Shown here in pieces: positions 28,210-38,383 of a DNA stretch of 64,000 bases; positions within the stretch are counted from its first letter, which is position 1; each line of letters begins with the position of its first letter. The translations under genes were made by a program, and so were the position numbers. The notes under the pieces are model-generated. The model had not been told where the DNA came from and ran no database searches. It saw only the letters and a program-made list of their open reading frames with translations. The stretch is from Flavobacterium aquicola (GTDB taxonomy: Bacteria > Bacteroidota > Bacteroidia > Flavobacteriales > Flavobacteriaceae), in assembly GCF_003385115.1 (NCBI RefSeq), contig NZ_QUNI01000001.1:434001-498000 (forward strand). The letters run 5' to 3'.

Positions 28210-29450
28210 AGTTACTTGTATCTCATCCGACTTTAAATGCAAATTCAAAAAATTTAGTCATTGGGTTATTGAATAACAGACTGCTTTATAAATTATTTAC
28301 ATCAATTGCGATATTTCCGGACCAATTATTATATAAGTTAAGCAGTAATCCAAAATTAAAAGATTTAAAAAGAAGGAGTTTAGACAAAACATGGCAGCCT
28401 TATACCCGATCAAAATCTTTTTTTGAGTTTGGCCGTTTATTAGCTTCAAAATTGCATTTAGAATATTTGGTAAAACATGAAAAAGGCATTTTTTGCATTG
28501 ATAAAGTTTATCAAAAGCACGAAAAATGGGTGGTAACAAATTTAGCCAAAGCAAAAAAAGAAGGATTATCAGGTGTTTATGGATATGAAGATGGTGCATT
28601 AGAAACTTTTACAAAAGCCAAACAATTAGGACTTTATTGTATTTACGATTTACCTATTGGATATTGGAAAAGTGCCCGTCTATTAATGGAAAAAGAATTT
28701 GATATCAATCCTGATTGGTCAAGCACACTTACAGGTTTTAATGACTCCCAAGATAAACTGAATAAAAAAGATCAGGAGCTGGCCTTGGCAGATGTCATTT
28801 TTGTTGCCAGCAGTTTTACAAAAAAAACATTAGATGAATATTCGGGAACTTTGTCGGAAATAAAAGTAATTCCGTATGGTTTTCCAGCTGCTAATGAAAA
28901 AAAAGAATATCAGCCACTTGTTGATCGTAAATTGAAAATTTTGTTTGTAGGCGGTTTATCCCAAAGAAAAGGAATTTCTTATTTGTTTGAAGCTGTCGAA
29001 GGATTACAAGATAAAGCCGAACTAACGGTTGTGGGACAAAAAGCAGTTCCTGATTGTCTGGCTTTGAATCAAGCCTTAGAGAAACACCAATGGATTCCAT
29101 CAATGTCACATAATCAAGTATTGGCTTGTATGCGCGAACATGATGTATTTGTTTTCCCTTCTCTTTTTGAAGGTTTTGGATTGGTAATCACAGAGGCAAT
29201 GTCCCAGGGAGTTCCGGTAATTACAACAGATCGTACTGCAGGACCCGATCTAATCACGGATGGTAAAGATGGATGGATTGTTCCAGCAGGCTCTTCAAAA
29301 GCAATAAAAGAAGTATTCGAAAAGATATTTGAAACACCGGAAATAGTAAAACAATTCGGGATTGAAGCTCAAAATAAAGCGCAGACGAGGCCATGGTCAG
29401 TTTATGGACAGGAAATGGCCGAGGCCCTTTCTTCTTTAAAAATTTTATAA
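28206..29450 (+). CDS. Glycosyltransferase family 4
   Basis: 414 residues, GT-B fold. The donor half is canonical: VIPYGFPA, KILFVGGLSQRKGISYL, VVGQKAVPD and PSLFEGFGLVITEAMSQGVP (EGFGLVITEAM supplies the E-x7-E motif), then TTDRTAGPDLITDGKDGW. Retaining transferase working on the cytoplasmic face. It starts within the last codons of the preceding transferase gene (ATGA), indicating translational coupling. Confidence 0.9.
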   Translation: MKLLVSHPTLNANSKNLVIGLLNNRLLYKLFTSIAIFPDQLLYKLSSNPKLKDLKRRSLDKTWQPYTRSKSFFEFGRLLASKLHLEYLVKHEKGIFCIDKVYQKHEKWVVTNLAKAKKEGLSGVYGYEDGALETFTKAKQLGLYCIYDLPIGYWKSARLLMEKEFDINPDWSSTLTGFNDSQDKLNKKDQELALADVIFVASSFTKKTLDEYSGTLSEIKVIPYGFPAANEKKEYQPLVDRKLKILFVGGLSQRKGISYLFEAVEGLQDKAELTVVGQKAVPDCLALNQALEKHQWIPSMSHNQVLACMREHDVFVFPSLFEGFGLVITEAMSQGVPVITTDRTAGPDLITDGKDGWIVPAGSSKAIKEVFEKIFETPEIVKQFGIEAQNKAQTRPWSVYGQEMAEALSSLKIL

Positions 29451-29463
29451 ACTATTGCAATAA

Positions 29464-30774
29464 ATGGATATAACCAGAGATCAGTCTTTAGTGCCAGCAG
29501 CATATAATTCCTTAAAAATAGCTATTTGGCTGTATTTTTTACTTTGGATTTTTGAAGGTGCTCTGCGCAAATGGATTTTACCTGGTTTGGCTACACCCTT
29601 ATTAGTGGTACGCGATCCAATTGCAATCTATATTATTCTGCGGGCTTTTTATTTAAAGGTAAATTTTATAAATCCCTATGTATCTATAAGTACAATTTTC
29701 ACGCTATTAAGTTTAGCAATTACGCTAACCTTTGGGCATGGCAATCTTTTTGTAGGTCTTTATGGAGCACGGATTATGTTACTTCATTTTCCATTGATTT
29801 TTATAATTGGGGAAGTTTTTACAAAAGAGGACGTGCTCAAAATGGGGCGGTTTCTTTTAGCTCTGAATATTGTAATGACAATAATTGTTTATTTTCAATT
29901 TTCAAGTCCCCAGACCGCTTTTATAAATGTTGGAATTGGAGGCGAAGGAAGTGCAGGTTTTTCTGGTGCGATGGGCTACAGCAGGCCTCCAGGAACATTT
30001 TCGTTTATTTCCGGCTTGGCTAGTTTTTATACTGCTGTATCTGTTTTTATTTTTTATTTCTGGCTGTCCAAAGATTATTGTTCCAAAATTTTACTTTACG
30101 CAAGCACTATTACCTTAGTTATTGCTCTACCGCTGACGATAAGCCGGGGTGCTGTAATTGCAGTTATCATAGTTGGTTTATTTTCTGTAATTGCATCGAT
30201 GACTTCTAATAAGATGATTGTAAAATTAATAATAAGCAGTATTGTTTTTTATATAGTGATAATTGCCCTGCAGGAGTATTCTAGTACATTTAAATTAAGT
30301 ACTGAAGTTTTTATGGATCGCGTTGAATCTGCAAATAAATCTACCTCTGGCGGTGGCTTAAAAGATTCCGTTTTTTTAAGAATGTTTAATGATTTTGTTG
30401 GGCCAATTGTCGATTTATTCAGTCAGCCCTTGTTTGCAGGTAATTTAGGCATGGGTACAAATGCAGGGGCTCAAATGTTAAATGGCAAAATTACTTTTCT
30501 AATTTCAGAAACAGAATTTGGCCGTTTGGGAGGTGAACAGGGTATTATTTTTGGCGGAGGATTAATTGTTTTGCGCATGATTTTAACAATTGATATTGCT
30601 GTTCGATCTCTTAAATTACCGCAGGATAAAAAACTCCTTCCTTTTATTATTTGCGGCGCCGCCGGAGTAACAATGGTTCAGGGGCAATGGGCTCAGCCAA
30701 GTATTCTCGGGTATGCAACGATTATGGCAGGTTTAGTTATGGCAAGTTTAAAGAAAACTGCTATTCCAGTATAA
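29464..30774 (+). CDS. O-antigen/exopolysaccharide polymerase-like membrane protein (Wzy-like)
   Basis: 436 residues with about ten to twelve hydrophobic segments. A large extracytoplasmic loop around 270-350 (SANKSTSGGGLKDSVFLRMF, GTNAGAQMLNGK) and the arginine in LTISRGAVIAVIIVG resemble the Wzy/WaaL superfamily. The only multi-pass protein in the operon suited to polymerising flipped repeat units. Sequence conservation in this family is low, so the call rests on topology, motif and context. Confidence 0.75.
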   Translation: MDITRDQSLVPAAYNSLKIAIWLYFLLWIFEGALRKWILPGLATPLLVVRDPIAIYIILRAFYLKVNFINPYVSISTIFTLLSLAITLTFGHGNLFVGLYGARIMLLHFPLIFIIGEVFTKEDVLKMGRFLLALNIVMTIIVYFQFSSPQTAFINVGIGGEGSAGFSGAMGYSRPPGTFSFISGLASFYTAVSVFIFYFWLSKDYCSKILLYASTITLVIALPLTISRGAVIAVIIVGLFSVIASMTSNKMIVKLIISSIVFYIVIIALQEYSSTFKLSTEVFMDRVESANKSTSGGGLKDSVFLRMFNDFVGPIVDLFSQPLFAGNLGMGTNAGAQMLNGKITFLISETEFGRLGGEQGIIFGGGLIVLRMILTIDIAVRSLKLPQDKKLLPFIICGAAGVTMVQGQWAQPSILGYATIMAGLVMASLKKTAIPV

Positions 30775-30784
30775 AATATATTTT

Positions 30785-31924
30785 ATGATTACAAAAGTAA
30801 TTCTGATTGGTAATTATAAGCCTGACAAGCAATTTAGCATGCAGATTTTTGAAGCATTAATGGCGGAAGGATATAAAAAATCCAAACTTCAAGTTAGTGT
30901 CATTCGTCCAAGTGAAATATTTAGAAAATTAGCTTTTAATAAGCCCAGTCTAATAAAATGGTTAGCATATATTGATAAATTTCTTTTGTTTCCTGTTGAA
31001 CTGATAGGTCTTAGAAGTATAAATTTTATTTTATCCAGAAAAGTCAGCTACCATATCTGTGATCATTCTAATGCATTTTATCTTTACTTTTTGCCAAAAA
31101 GTAAAACAATAATAACCTGTCATGATGTTTTAGCAATAAGGGCTGGCCTTGGCTTTACTGATACGTACTGCACAGCAACAAAATCGGGGGAAGTTTTACA
31201 AAAAATTATTCTGAGAGCATTATCTGGAGCTAATAAATTGGCCGCAGTATCAAAATTTACACTGAATCAATTAATAGCAATTGATAACAAACCCTATATC
31301 AGCAAAAATTGGACCTATATTCACAATGCCTTGTCTGAAAAATTCATGCCTTATCAAGAAGATCAAATTCTGGACGTGCTAAATAAATTTCAGCAGTTAA
31401 AAGATAAAGCTATCATTTTACACGTAGGCTCCGATTTGGAACGTAAAAACCGAAAATTGCTAATTCATATGATTTATGAATTACAGAATAATTGGAATGG
31501 AATATTAGTTTTAGCAGGAGAAAATCTAAATACAGAGCTACAAGAACTAATTAAAAAATTAAATGTTTCAGATCACATTCTGCAGATTCACAATCCTACA
31601 GATAAGGAAATAATAGCGCTATATTCAATGTGCGACGCCATGATTTTTCCTTCTTATTCGGAGGGTTTTGGATGGCCAATAATTGAAGCACAGGCTTGCG
31701 GTGCTCCTGTTATCACGAGCAACAAAGCTCCAATGATGAATGAAGTGGGCGGAAATGCAGCGTTATATGCCGATCCCGATGATGCAAAATCATTTGCAGA
31801 TCAGTTTCTAAAATTTAGCGATAAAGAATTTAGAAATGAAATTATTAGGCTTGGTTATGAAAATGCGAAACGGTTTGATTTTGACAGTACAGTGCGTAAA
31901 TATGTTGAATTAATAAATAATTAA
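30785..31924 (+). CDS. Glycosyltransferase family 4
   Basis: 379 residues, GT-B fold. Acceptor half includes HICDHSNAFYLYFLPKSKTI and TCHDVLAIRAGLGF (His as part of the active site); donor half has ILHVGSDLERKNRKLL, VLAGENLN and the canonical PSYSEGFGWPIIEAQACGAP followed by NEVGGNAALYADPDD. Predicted retaining transferase of the repeat-unit assembly line, close in style to mannosyl- or rhamnosyltransferases, though donor is not fixed by sequence. Confidence 0.9.
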   Translation: MITKVILIGNYKPDKQFSMQIFEALMAEGYKKSKLQVSVIRPSEIFRKLAFNKPSLIKWLAYIDKFLLFPVELIGLRSINFILSRKVSYHICDHSNAFYLYFLPKSKTIITCHDVLAIRAGLGFTDTYCTATKSGEVLQKIILRALSGANKLAAVSKFTLNQLIAIDNKPYISKNWTYIHNALSEKFMPYQEDQILDVLNKFQQLKDKAIILHVGSDLERKNRKLLIHMIYELQNNWNGILVLAGENLNTELQELIKKLNVSDHILQIHNPTDKEIIALYSMCDAMIFPSYSEGFGWPIIEAQACGAPVITSNKAPMMNEVGGNAALYADPDDAKSFADQFLKFSDKEFRNEIIRLGYENAKRFDFDSTVRKYVELINN

Positions 31925-31926
31925 CC

Positions 31927-32592
31927 ATGTTATTGCTAAAAATAATAACCATTTTATTGCCTTGGCCACTAAAGCGGTTTACGTTAATCCAATTTTTTAA
32001 GTACGAAATTCATCCATCGGCCAGAATAGGACTTTCGTGGATATATCCAAAAAAACTGATTATGGATTCAGATTCTACTATTGGAAATTTCAATGTGGCT
32101 GTACACTTAGATTTAATAACAATGGGAAAACAGTCTAGTGTAGCGCGAGGCAATTGGATTACTGGATTTCCCAGTAACACTGATTCTAAACATTTTTTGC
32201 ATCAGCGTGACCGTAAATCAAATTTAATAATTGGAGAACATTCTTCCATCACAAAAAATCATCATATCGATTGTACAAATGTGGTTCAAATTGGCAATTT
32301 TGTAACGGTTGCTGGTTATTCAAGCCAGTTATTAACTCACTCTATCAATATCGGACTGAATATTCAAGACAGCCACCCCATAATAATCGGAGATTATTGT
32401 TTTGTTGGAACAGCAACTACTATTTTAGGAGGAGCAGCTTTACCTGCCTACAGTGTACTCGGTGCAAACTCATTATTAAATAAGGCCTTTACAATTCCTT
32501 ATTGCTTATACGGAGGAAATCCGGCTAAAGAAATTAAAGAGCTGTCAAAAGACTTTAAATATTTTAATAGAGAAACAGGCTTTGTTTATTAA
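31927..32592 (+). CDS. Left-handed beta-helix acyltransferase
   Basis: 221 residues. After a hydrophobic N terminus (LLLKIITILLPWPLKRF) come irregular hexapeptide repeats (IGNFNVAVHLDLITMG, IGEHSSITKNHHIDC, IGNFVTVAGYSSQ, IGDYCFVGTATTILGGA) and the closing YGGNPAKEIKEL. HH in KNHHID may be catalytic. Third acyltransferase of the locus by order; probably O-acetylates a sugar. 2-bp gap from the preceding gene. Confidence 0.82.
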   Translation: MLLLKIITILLPWPLKRFTLIQFFKYEIHPSARIGLSWIYPKKLIMDSDSTIGNFNVAVHLDLITMGKQSSVARGNWITGFPSNTDSKHFLHQRDRKSNLIIGEHSSITKNHHIDCTNVVQIGNFVTVAGYSSQLLTHSINIGLNIQDSHPIIIGDYCFVGTATTILGGAALPAYSVLGANSLLNKAFTIPYCLYGGNPAKEIKELSKDFKYFNRETGFVY

Positions 32593-32643
32593 AACCTGCT
32601 TTAGCATAAATAAATTCATATCAACGAAACTAAAATTAAAAAA

Positions 32644-33717
32644 ATGAAAGTCATTCATTATATAGCCAGCGTTGATAAAAGTGGCGGCGGAACTACTGAG
32701 TATATGCGTTTACTGAGCAATGCATTAAAAAATGACACCTCGTTCAGCATTGCCACAGGATTTTCTAAAGATCCTATTACTATCGAGGGAGTTCCAATAA
32801 AATTTTTTAACAGCAATGTATTCCGATGGTTCTCGCTGATTAATGAATATCGTACTTTCCTTGAAAATGAAAAACCGGATATTGTACATATTAATGGAAT
32901 CTGGAGTCCTCAAAATTGGGGTTTCCAGAAAGCGGCTCAAGAACTAAAAATAAAAGTTGTCATGTCTCCGCACGGAATGCTGGAATCCTGGATATTACAG
33001 CGTAATCCTTTGAAAAAGAAAATCGCACTTTTCTTATTTCAGAATAACGCAATTAAAAAAGCCGATCATATCCATGCTACAGCTCAAATGGAAAAAGACA
33101 GTGTTCGAAAACTAAGCTTTGATAATCCAATTTCAATCATACCAAATGGCATAGATCTGAGTGAACTAAAACGAGGCAAAGAACAGTACGGGACTCAAAA
33201 AATGGTTTTCTTGTCACGTATTCATCCCAAAAAAGGGATTGAAATCCTTCTTGAGGCCTGGAGCAATTGTGATACCAAAGGCTGGACTCTCGAAATAGCT
33301 GGAAGCGGCGATACTGCTTATATAGCAACTCTAATTCAGAGCGCGCAGACATTGAAAAATGTACATTTTGTAGGAGCAAAATATGGCGAAGATAAATGGA
33401 ACTTTTTACGGTCTGCCGATGTAATGGTTCTTCCCACACACAGCGAAAACTTTGGTATTGTGGTAGCAGAAGCATTAGCTGTTGGCGTACCAGTAATTAC
33501 AACAACAGGAACACCTTGGCAGGATCTGGAAAATTATAATTGCGGCTGGTGGATTGATTTATCGGTAGTAAATTTAAAATCAGTCTTACTAAAAGTCTTC
33601 AATACACCAGCAGCTACATTGGAAAAAATGGGAAAAAATGGTAAAAATTTAGTTCAGGAAAAATACGACATAAAGGCAATAGGAAAGAAAATGGTTCAAT
33701 TATATAATTTTATTTAA
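32644..33717 (+). CDS. Glycosyltransferase family 4
   Basis: 357 residues. GT-B acceptor half with SGGGTTEYMRLLSNAL and DIVHINGIWSPQNWG, SPHGMLESWIL; donor half with IIPNGIDLSEL, FLSRIHPKKGIEILLEAW, LEIAGSGDTAY and PTHSENFGIVVAEALAVGVP (E-x7-E in ENFGIVVAEAL). Matches the common exopolysaccharide GT4 type with the PHGML motif. One of five GT-B enzymes in the operon. Confidence 0.92.
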   Translation: MKVIHYIASVDKSGGGTTEYMRLLSNALKNDTSFSIATGFSKDPITIEGVPIKFFNSNVFRWFSLINEYRTFLENEKPDIVHINGIWSPQNWGFQKAAQELKIKVVMSPHGMLESWILQRNPLKKKIALFLFQNNAIKKADHIHATAQMEKDSVRKLSFDNPISIIPNGIDLSELKRGKEQYGTQKMVFLSRIHPKKGIEILLEAWSNCDTKGWTLEIAGSGDTAYIATLIQSAQTLKNVHFVGAKYGEDKWNFLRSADVMVLPTHSENFGIVVAEALAVGVPVITTTGTPWQDLENYNCGWWIDLSVVNLKSVLLKVFNTPAATLEKMGKNGKNLVQEKYDIKAIGKKMVQLYNFI

Positions 33718-33721
33718 AGCG

Positions 33722-34834
33722 ATGAGAATAACAATAGTACAAGGTGCTTTTTTCCCAATACCTCCCTCATTGGGCGGAGCCGTAGAAAAAATGTGGTACG
33801 GTTTAGCAAAAGAATTTGTTAACCGGGGCCATGAAGTAAGCTATATATCAAAATCGTATAAAGGATATTTAAATACCGAAAATGAAGGAGGAATCAATCA
33901 TTTGAGAGTTAAGGGCTATAAGTCGCCGTCGTCTGGTATTTATCTTAAAATTTTAGATTTATTTTATACATTAAAAGCTGTTCGGAAAATATCCAGCAAT
34001 ACAGATATTATTATTTCAAATACCTTTTGGCTGCCTCTTTTTTTATCATCAAATCAACAAAAAAAATGTCTGATCGACGTGCAGCGAATGCCTAAAGGGC
34101 AAATGAAGTTTTACACAAAAAATGCCCGCTTAAGAGCTAATTCCAGCCCGGTTGCAAAAGCCATAAAAGATGAAATCAAAAGCGAATACTTTGATAAGGT
34201 TGTAATGATCCCAAATACATTGCCTTTTAAAAATGCAAGTGCAATCGACTTCTCAAAAAAAGAGAAAATAATATTATACACCGGCAGAATACACCCTGAA
34301 AAAGGCTTAGATATTTTAATAAAATCTTTTGCTCTGCTTGATACAAAAGATTGGCAATTACATATCGTAGGACCCTATTCTACAGAAACAGGCGGTGGTG
34401 GCGATGCTTATTTACAAGAGTTAAAGCTGTTGGCAAAAAATAGTAATGTATCGTTTTTGGAGCCTATTTTCGATATTGAAAAATTAAGCGAAGTATATTC
34501 TAAAGCTTCCATATTTGTCTATCCATCAGTAGCGGAGCAAGGCGAGACATTTGGAGTTTCACCATTAGAGGCAATGAGCTGGGGATGCGCTACAATAGTC
34601 TCTGATTTAGACTGTTTCAAAGATTTTTTAGTTCACAATAAAAATGGTCTGTGTTTCGATCATCGTTCAGAAAAAAAAGTGGAAATTTTAAATCAGCATC
34701 TTAAAGATTTAACCAGCAATCCAAAGCTTATGAATGACATAGCAACTGCGGGATTGATGGTAAATGAAACACATTCTAATGAAAAGTTAGCCACTGAATT
34801 CTTAAATGAATTTCAGTCAATGAAAATCAAGTAA
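33722..34834 (+). CDS. Glycosyltransferase family 4
   Basis: 370 residues. N terminus QGAFFPIPPSLGGAVEKMWY is the glycine-rich acceptor loop; donor half ILYTGRIHPEKGLDILIKSF, HIVGPYSTETGGGGDAYL and YPSVAEQGETFGVSPLEAMS, where the usual EGFG is replaced by GETFG. The triple-glycine insert resembles enzymes of the WcaL/PimB type. Starts 4 bp after the preceding stop. Sugar donor unknown. Confidence 0.9.
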   Translation: MRITIVQGAFFPIPPSLGGAVEKMWYGLAKEFVNRGHEVSYISKSYKGYLNTENEGGINHLRVKGYKSPSSGIYLKILDLFYTLKAVRKISSNTDIIISNTFWLPLFLSSNQQKKCLIDVQRMPKGQMKFYTKNARLRANSSPVAKAIKDEIKSEYFDKVVMIPNTLPFKNASAIDFSKKEKIILYTGRIHPEKGLDILIKSFALLDTKDWQLHIVGPYSTETGGGGDAYLQELKLLAKNSNVSFLEPIFDIEKLSEVYSKASIFVYPSVAEQGETFGVSPLEAMSWGCATIVSDLDCFKDFLVHNKNGLCFDHRSEKKVEILNQHLKDLTSNPKLMNDIATAGLMVNETHSNEKLATEFLNEFQSMKIK

Positions 34835-34842
34835 TAGTAAGA

Positions 34843-35436
34843 ATGAAACAGCAGTACAAGCAAAATTCACCATACGATTCACCATGGTCTATATCTCAGC
34901 GTATTAAAATGATGCTCTGGGAATATGTGTGGTTATTATTTTGTATTTGGACCCCAAAGCCTGCAAACCGCTGGAGACTATTTTGGCTTAAGCTATTTGG
35001 CTGCAAAATTTATGGAAAACCATTTGTACATCAAAGAGCTAGAATTCAGATTCCATGGAATCTAATCCTGCATGATCATGCCTGCCTTGGTGATAGAGCA
35101 AATGCCTATACATTGGGAGTGATTGAGATTCATGAACATGCCACTGTAGGCCAGGAAGTTTATCTGTGTACTGGAACCCATGCGTTTGACAAACCCGCCA
35201 TGAACCTGATAACAGATAAAATAACAATTCACAAAGGGGCTTTTATCGGAGCAAGAGCATTTATTATGCCAGGTATAACAATAGGAGAAAATGCTATTGT
35301 TGGTGCTGGAAGTTTAGTTACCAAAAATGTAGAAGAAACTGCTGTTGTTGCAGGTAATCCGGCAAAGATTATTAACTACAATAAGCATCAATCAATTATA
35401 AATAAACAAATTAATTCCTATTTAGAAAAAAAGTAA
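34843..35436 (+). CDS. Colanic-acid-type acetyltransferase (WcaF/WcaB-like)
   Basis: 197 residues. The N terminus SPWSISQRIKMMLWEYVW and FWLKLFGCKIYGKPFVHQRA is typical of putative colanic acid acetyltransferases; then hexapeptide repeats (LGDRANAYTLGVIEIHEHA, CTGTHAFDKPAM, IHKGAFIGARAFIMPG, IGENAIVGAGSLVTKN) end in VVAGNPAKII. The H in GTHAFD is the expected catalytic histidine. O-acetylates a sugar using acetyl-CoA. Fourth acyltransferase gene in the locus. Confidence 0.9.
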   Translation: MKQQYKQNSPYDSPWSISQRIKMMLWEYVWLLFCIWTPKPANRWRLFWLKLFGCKIYGKPFVHQRARIQIPWNLILHDHACLGDRANAYTLGVIEIHEHATVGQEVYLCTGTHAFDKPAMNLITDKITIHKGAFIGARAFIMPGITIGENAIVGAGSLVTKNVEETAVVAGNPAKIINYNKHQSIINKQINSYLEKK

Positions 35437-35504
35437 TAGTTCTTAGAGATTCCTAAATTTCAGAATAGTCAAAATTCAATAATCTTAATAATACCGCTGC
35501 AAGA

Positions 35505-36329
35505 ATGAGTATTGAAAATAAATTTAGCATAATTATATTGACCTATAATGAAGAAGACACTTTACAAGGCTGTCTAGATTCTATAAAATGGTGCGACGAT
35601 GTTGTCATTATAGATAGTTTCAGCAGCGATAAAACTTGTGAAATTGCCAAACAATCAGGAGCAAGAATTTTCCAAAATAAATTTACAGACTTTGCACAGC
35701 AACGCAATTTTGCAAATGATACCATTGATTTTAAACATGAATGGGTCTTCCATCTGGATGCTGATGAACATTTTACAAATGACTTGAGAACAGAATGCAA
35801 TCAAGCCGCCGTAACTTATCAATTTGGAGCATTTTTAGTCCCTGCAAAAGAAATGCTTTGGGGAAAATGGTTAAAATATGCTGCAGGAACAGTATATCAA
35901 ATGCGGTTTCATAAACTTAATGATGCTCGATTTGAACAATATGGCCATGGTCAAAGAGAATCTGATCTAAAAAAAGGCTTAGGAAAATTAAAAAATCGGT
36001 ACGAACATTATTTTTTTAGCAAAGGAGTAAATCAATGGTTTGTTAAGCATTTAAAATATGCGGCTGACGAAGCTCAAAATGAACAAAACGTAACTTTAAA
36101 TAAAATATCCTTTTCCAAATTAATCACTGGAAAGTCATATGAAAAACGAAGAGTATTAAAAGCAATAAGTTATAAAATGCCTTTCCGCCCATTATTGAAA
36201 TTTTTTTATATGTATTTATTTAAACTTGGTTTTTTGGACGGTAAAGTAGGTTTTAGATTTTGTGTCATGAAAAGTATTTATGAGCAGTTTATTATTTTAA
36301 AAAAGGCAGAATCCAGCTGGGATATTTAA
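35505..36329 (+). CDS. Glycosyltransferase family 2 (WaaE/KdtX-like)
   Basis: 274 residues. FSIIILTYNEEDTLQGCLDSI, VVIIDSFSSDKT, FAQQRNFAND and the DxD site HLDADEHFT (near 85-91) match the WaaE/KdtX type of GT2. The C-terminal half contains KLKNRYEHYFFSKG and RVLKAISYKMPFRPLLKF, a membrane-associated helix usual in this group. In LPS pathways these enzymes add beta-glucose; here the sugar is unknown. Confidence 0.88.
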   Translation: MSIENKFSIIILTYNEEDTLQGCLDSIKWCDDVVIIDSFSSDKTCEIAKQSGARIFQNKFTDFAQQRNFANDTIDFKHEWVFHLDADEHFTNDLRTECNQAAVTYQFGAFLVPAKEMLWGKWLKYAAGTVYQMRFHKLNDARFEQYGHGQRESDLKKGLGKLKNRYEHYFFSKGVNQWFVKHLKYAADEAQNEQNVTLNKISFSKLITGKSYEKRRVLKAISYKMPFRPLLKFFYMYLFKLGFLDGKVGFRFCVMKSIYEQFIILKKAESSWDI

Positions 36330-36465
36330 CATGAGACTTCACAATCTATAAAAACTATTGTTAGCAAAGCTCAGATAGCACTTTAAAAGTTACAATGCTT
36401 AATTAAATATCAAGATTAAAAAAATAGCATTGAACATATGTAGAACTAATAAATAACAAGATATA

Positions 36466-37410
36466 ATGAAAAAAATATTGATAACCGGAGGAGCCGGATT
36501 TGTAGGTTCACATTTGAGCAAAAGATTATTGAATGAAGGAAATGAAGTAATCTGCCTGGACAATTACTTTACGGGAGCTAAATCTAATATTATTGATCTG
36601 CTAAATCATCCTTATTTTGAAATGGTACGACATGATATTACCGAGCCTTATTATGCTGAGGTTGACGAGATTTACAATCTGGCATGTCCTGCCTCCCCTA
36701 TTCATTACCAATATAATCCAATTAAAACCATAAAAACCTCGGTAATGGGCGCTATAAATGTATTGGGATTAGCAAAACGTGTCAAGGCAAAAGTACTGCA
36801 GGCCAGCACTAGTGAAGTCTATGGTGATCCTCTCGTACATCCCCAAACTGAAAGTTATTGGGGACATGTAAATCCAATTGGTATCCGTTCTTGTTATGAC
36901 GAAGGAAAACGCTGTGCAGAAACGCTATTTATGGATTATCATAATCAAAATAAAGTAGCTATTAAAATCATCCGTATCTTCAATACTTATGGTCCTAATA
37001 TGAATCCTGCTGACGGCAGAGTCGTTTCGAATTTTATTGTACAGGCATTGCAGGGAAAAGATATTACCATTTTTGGTGATGGATTACAGACTCGCTCGTT
37101 TCAGTATGTTGATGATTTAGTAGAAGGCATGATTCGAATGATGGGTTCCGAACCTTCATTTTTAGGGCCAGTAAACTTAGGCAACCCACATGAATTTACG
37201 ATGCTCGAACTGGCACAGGCAATTATTGATTTGACAGGTTCTAAGTCAAAAATTATTCATCTGGATCTGCCACAAGATGACCCTAAACAAAGACAGCCGG
37301 ATATTTCTTTAGCCAATGATAAATTAAACGGCTGGAAACCCAAAATAGAGTTACGGGAAGGACTCATTAGTACAATCAGTTATTTTGACAAGCTATTGTT
37401 AAATCAATAA
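36466..37410 (+). CDS. uxs: UDP-glucuronate decarboxylase (UDP-xylose synthase)
   Basis: 314 residues. [57 protein letters not shown], the YDEGK form of YxxxK ([11 protein letters not shown]) and the long [19 protein letters not shown] are the signature of UDP-xylose synthases rather than of generic epimerases. It decarboxylates UDP-glucuronate made by Ugd to UDP-xylose. It sits 17 kb downstream of ugd in the same operon block, after the last acetyltransferase and before the final GT2, implying xylose in the polymer. Confidence 0.93.
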   Translation: MKKILITGGAGFVGSHLSKRLLNEGNEVICLDNYFTGAKSNIIDLLNHPYFEMVRHDITEPYYAEVDEIYNLACPASPIHYQYNPIKTIKTSVMGAINVLGLAKRVKAKVLQASTSEVYGDPLVHPQTESYWGHVNPIGIRSCYDEGKRCAETLFMDYHNQNKVAIKIIRIFNTYGPNMNPADGRVVSNFIVQALQGKDITIFGDGLQTRSFQYVDDLVEGMIRMMGSEPSFLGPVNLGNPHEFTMLELAQAIIDLTGSKSKIIHLDLPQDDPKQRQPDISLANDKLNGWKPKIELREGLISTISYFDKLLLNQ

Positions 37411-37533
37411 ACAACTTCTTTTTTTATAAAATATCACGATTTATTCATACTGTTTTTCTCAATTTATTTTTGAGGAAGCAGCCTTTTATGTTTCATAAAT
37501 CCAAGATATTATAAATCTCAAAAATAATTCATT

Positions 37534-38280
37534 ATGAAAATCACTATAATAACCGTGTGCTACAATCGCAAAAACACTATCGAGAAAGCTATCAAAAGTG
37601 TATTGGAACAAGATTATCATGATATCGAATATATTATTATTGATGGCAATTCAACAGATGGGACAAAAGAAATTATCGAATCCTATCGCGATAGAATAAG
37701 CCAATATATATCAGAGCCAGATAAAGGTATGTATGATGCAATAAACAAAGGAATCAAGTTAGCAACAGGCGATGTTATTGGATTGATTCATTCTGATGAT
37801 GAATTTTATGACACTAAGGCTATCAGCAGAATAGTTGCCCGCTTTGATTTCTACAAAAATATAGAAGGCGTTTATGGCAATGGCATCTATGTTTCAAATG
37901 ACACCGAAGAACGATTGATCAGAAATCGTATTGGAGGTATTTTTAGCCTGAATAAAATCAAAGAAGGCTGGCTCCCTTTACATCCTACTGTTTATTTAAA
38001 GAAAACGATAATCGATAAATATGGGTTATACAACCTAGATTTTAAAATTGCCTCCGACACCGAATTTTTACTGCGCTATCTATATAAATACAAAATAAAG
38101 ATGACTTACATAAATTCCTACATCGTTAAAATGCGGATGGGCGGTATGAGTACTAATGCAAAACGTGCTTTTGAAGTCTTATATGAAGATTACAAAATAT
38201 ACAAATACCACGGTCTGACAGCATTTCAAGCTGTCTTTCTAAAAAAAACTATTGCTTTAAGACAGTATTTAGCACATTAA
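37534..38280 (+). CDS. Glycosyltransferase family 2 (WcaA-like)
   Basis: 248 residues. KITIITVCYNRKNTIEKAIKS, YIIIDGNSTDGT, EPDKGMYDAINKGIKLATGD (the SEPDKGxYDAMNKG block of the WcaA/WfaA group) and LIHSDDEFYD for the metal site. Small single-domain transferase. The next gene begins 100 bp later with the export components. Confidence 0.92.
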   Translation: MKITIITVCYNRKNTIEKAIKSVLEQDYHDIEYIIIDGNSTDGTKEIIESYRDRISQYISEPDKGMYDAINKGIKLATGDVIGLIHSDDEFYDTKAISRIVARFDFYKNIEGVYGNGIYVSNDTEERLIRNRIGGIFSLNKIKEGWLPLHPTVYLKKTIIDKYGLYNLDFKIASDTEFLLRYLYKYKIKMTYINSYIVKMRMGGMSTNAKRAFEVLYEDYKIYKYHGLTAFQAVFLKKTIALRQYLAH

Positions 38281-38383
38281 ATTATCAATTCATTTTTTTG
38301 TATATTTAGTTAATAATTAGTTCAATAGTATTTTTTTATAGTGTCTGCCTTCATTGAAACAATTTTTATAAACTATAACCATC

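Noticed and set aside
29571..30023. 150-codon plus-strand frame within the Wzy-like gene
   Set aside because: Out-of-frame shadow of a membrane-protein gene, rich in Cys, Tyr and Trp as expected from frame shift of hydrophobic codons.
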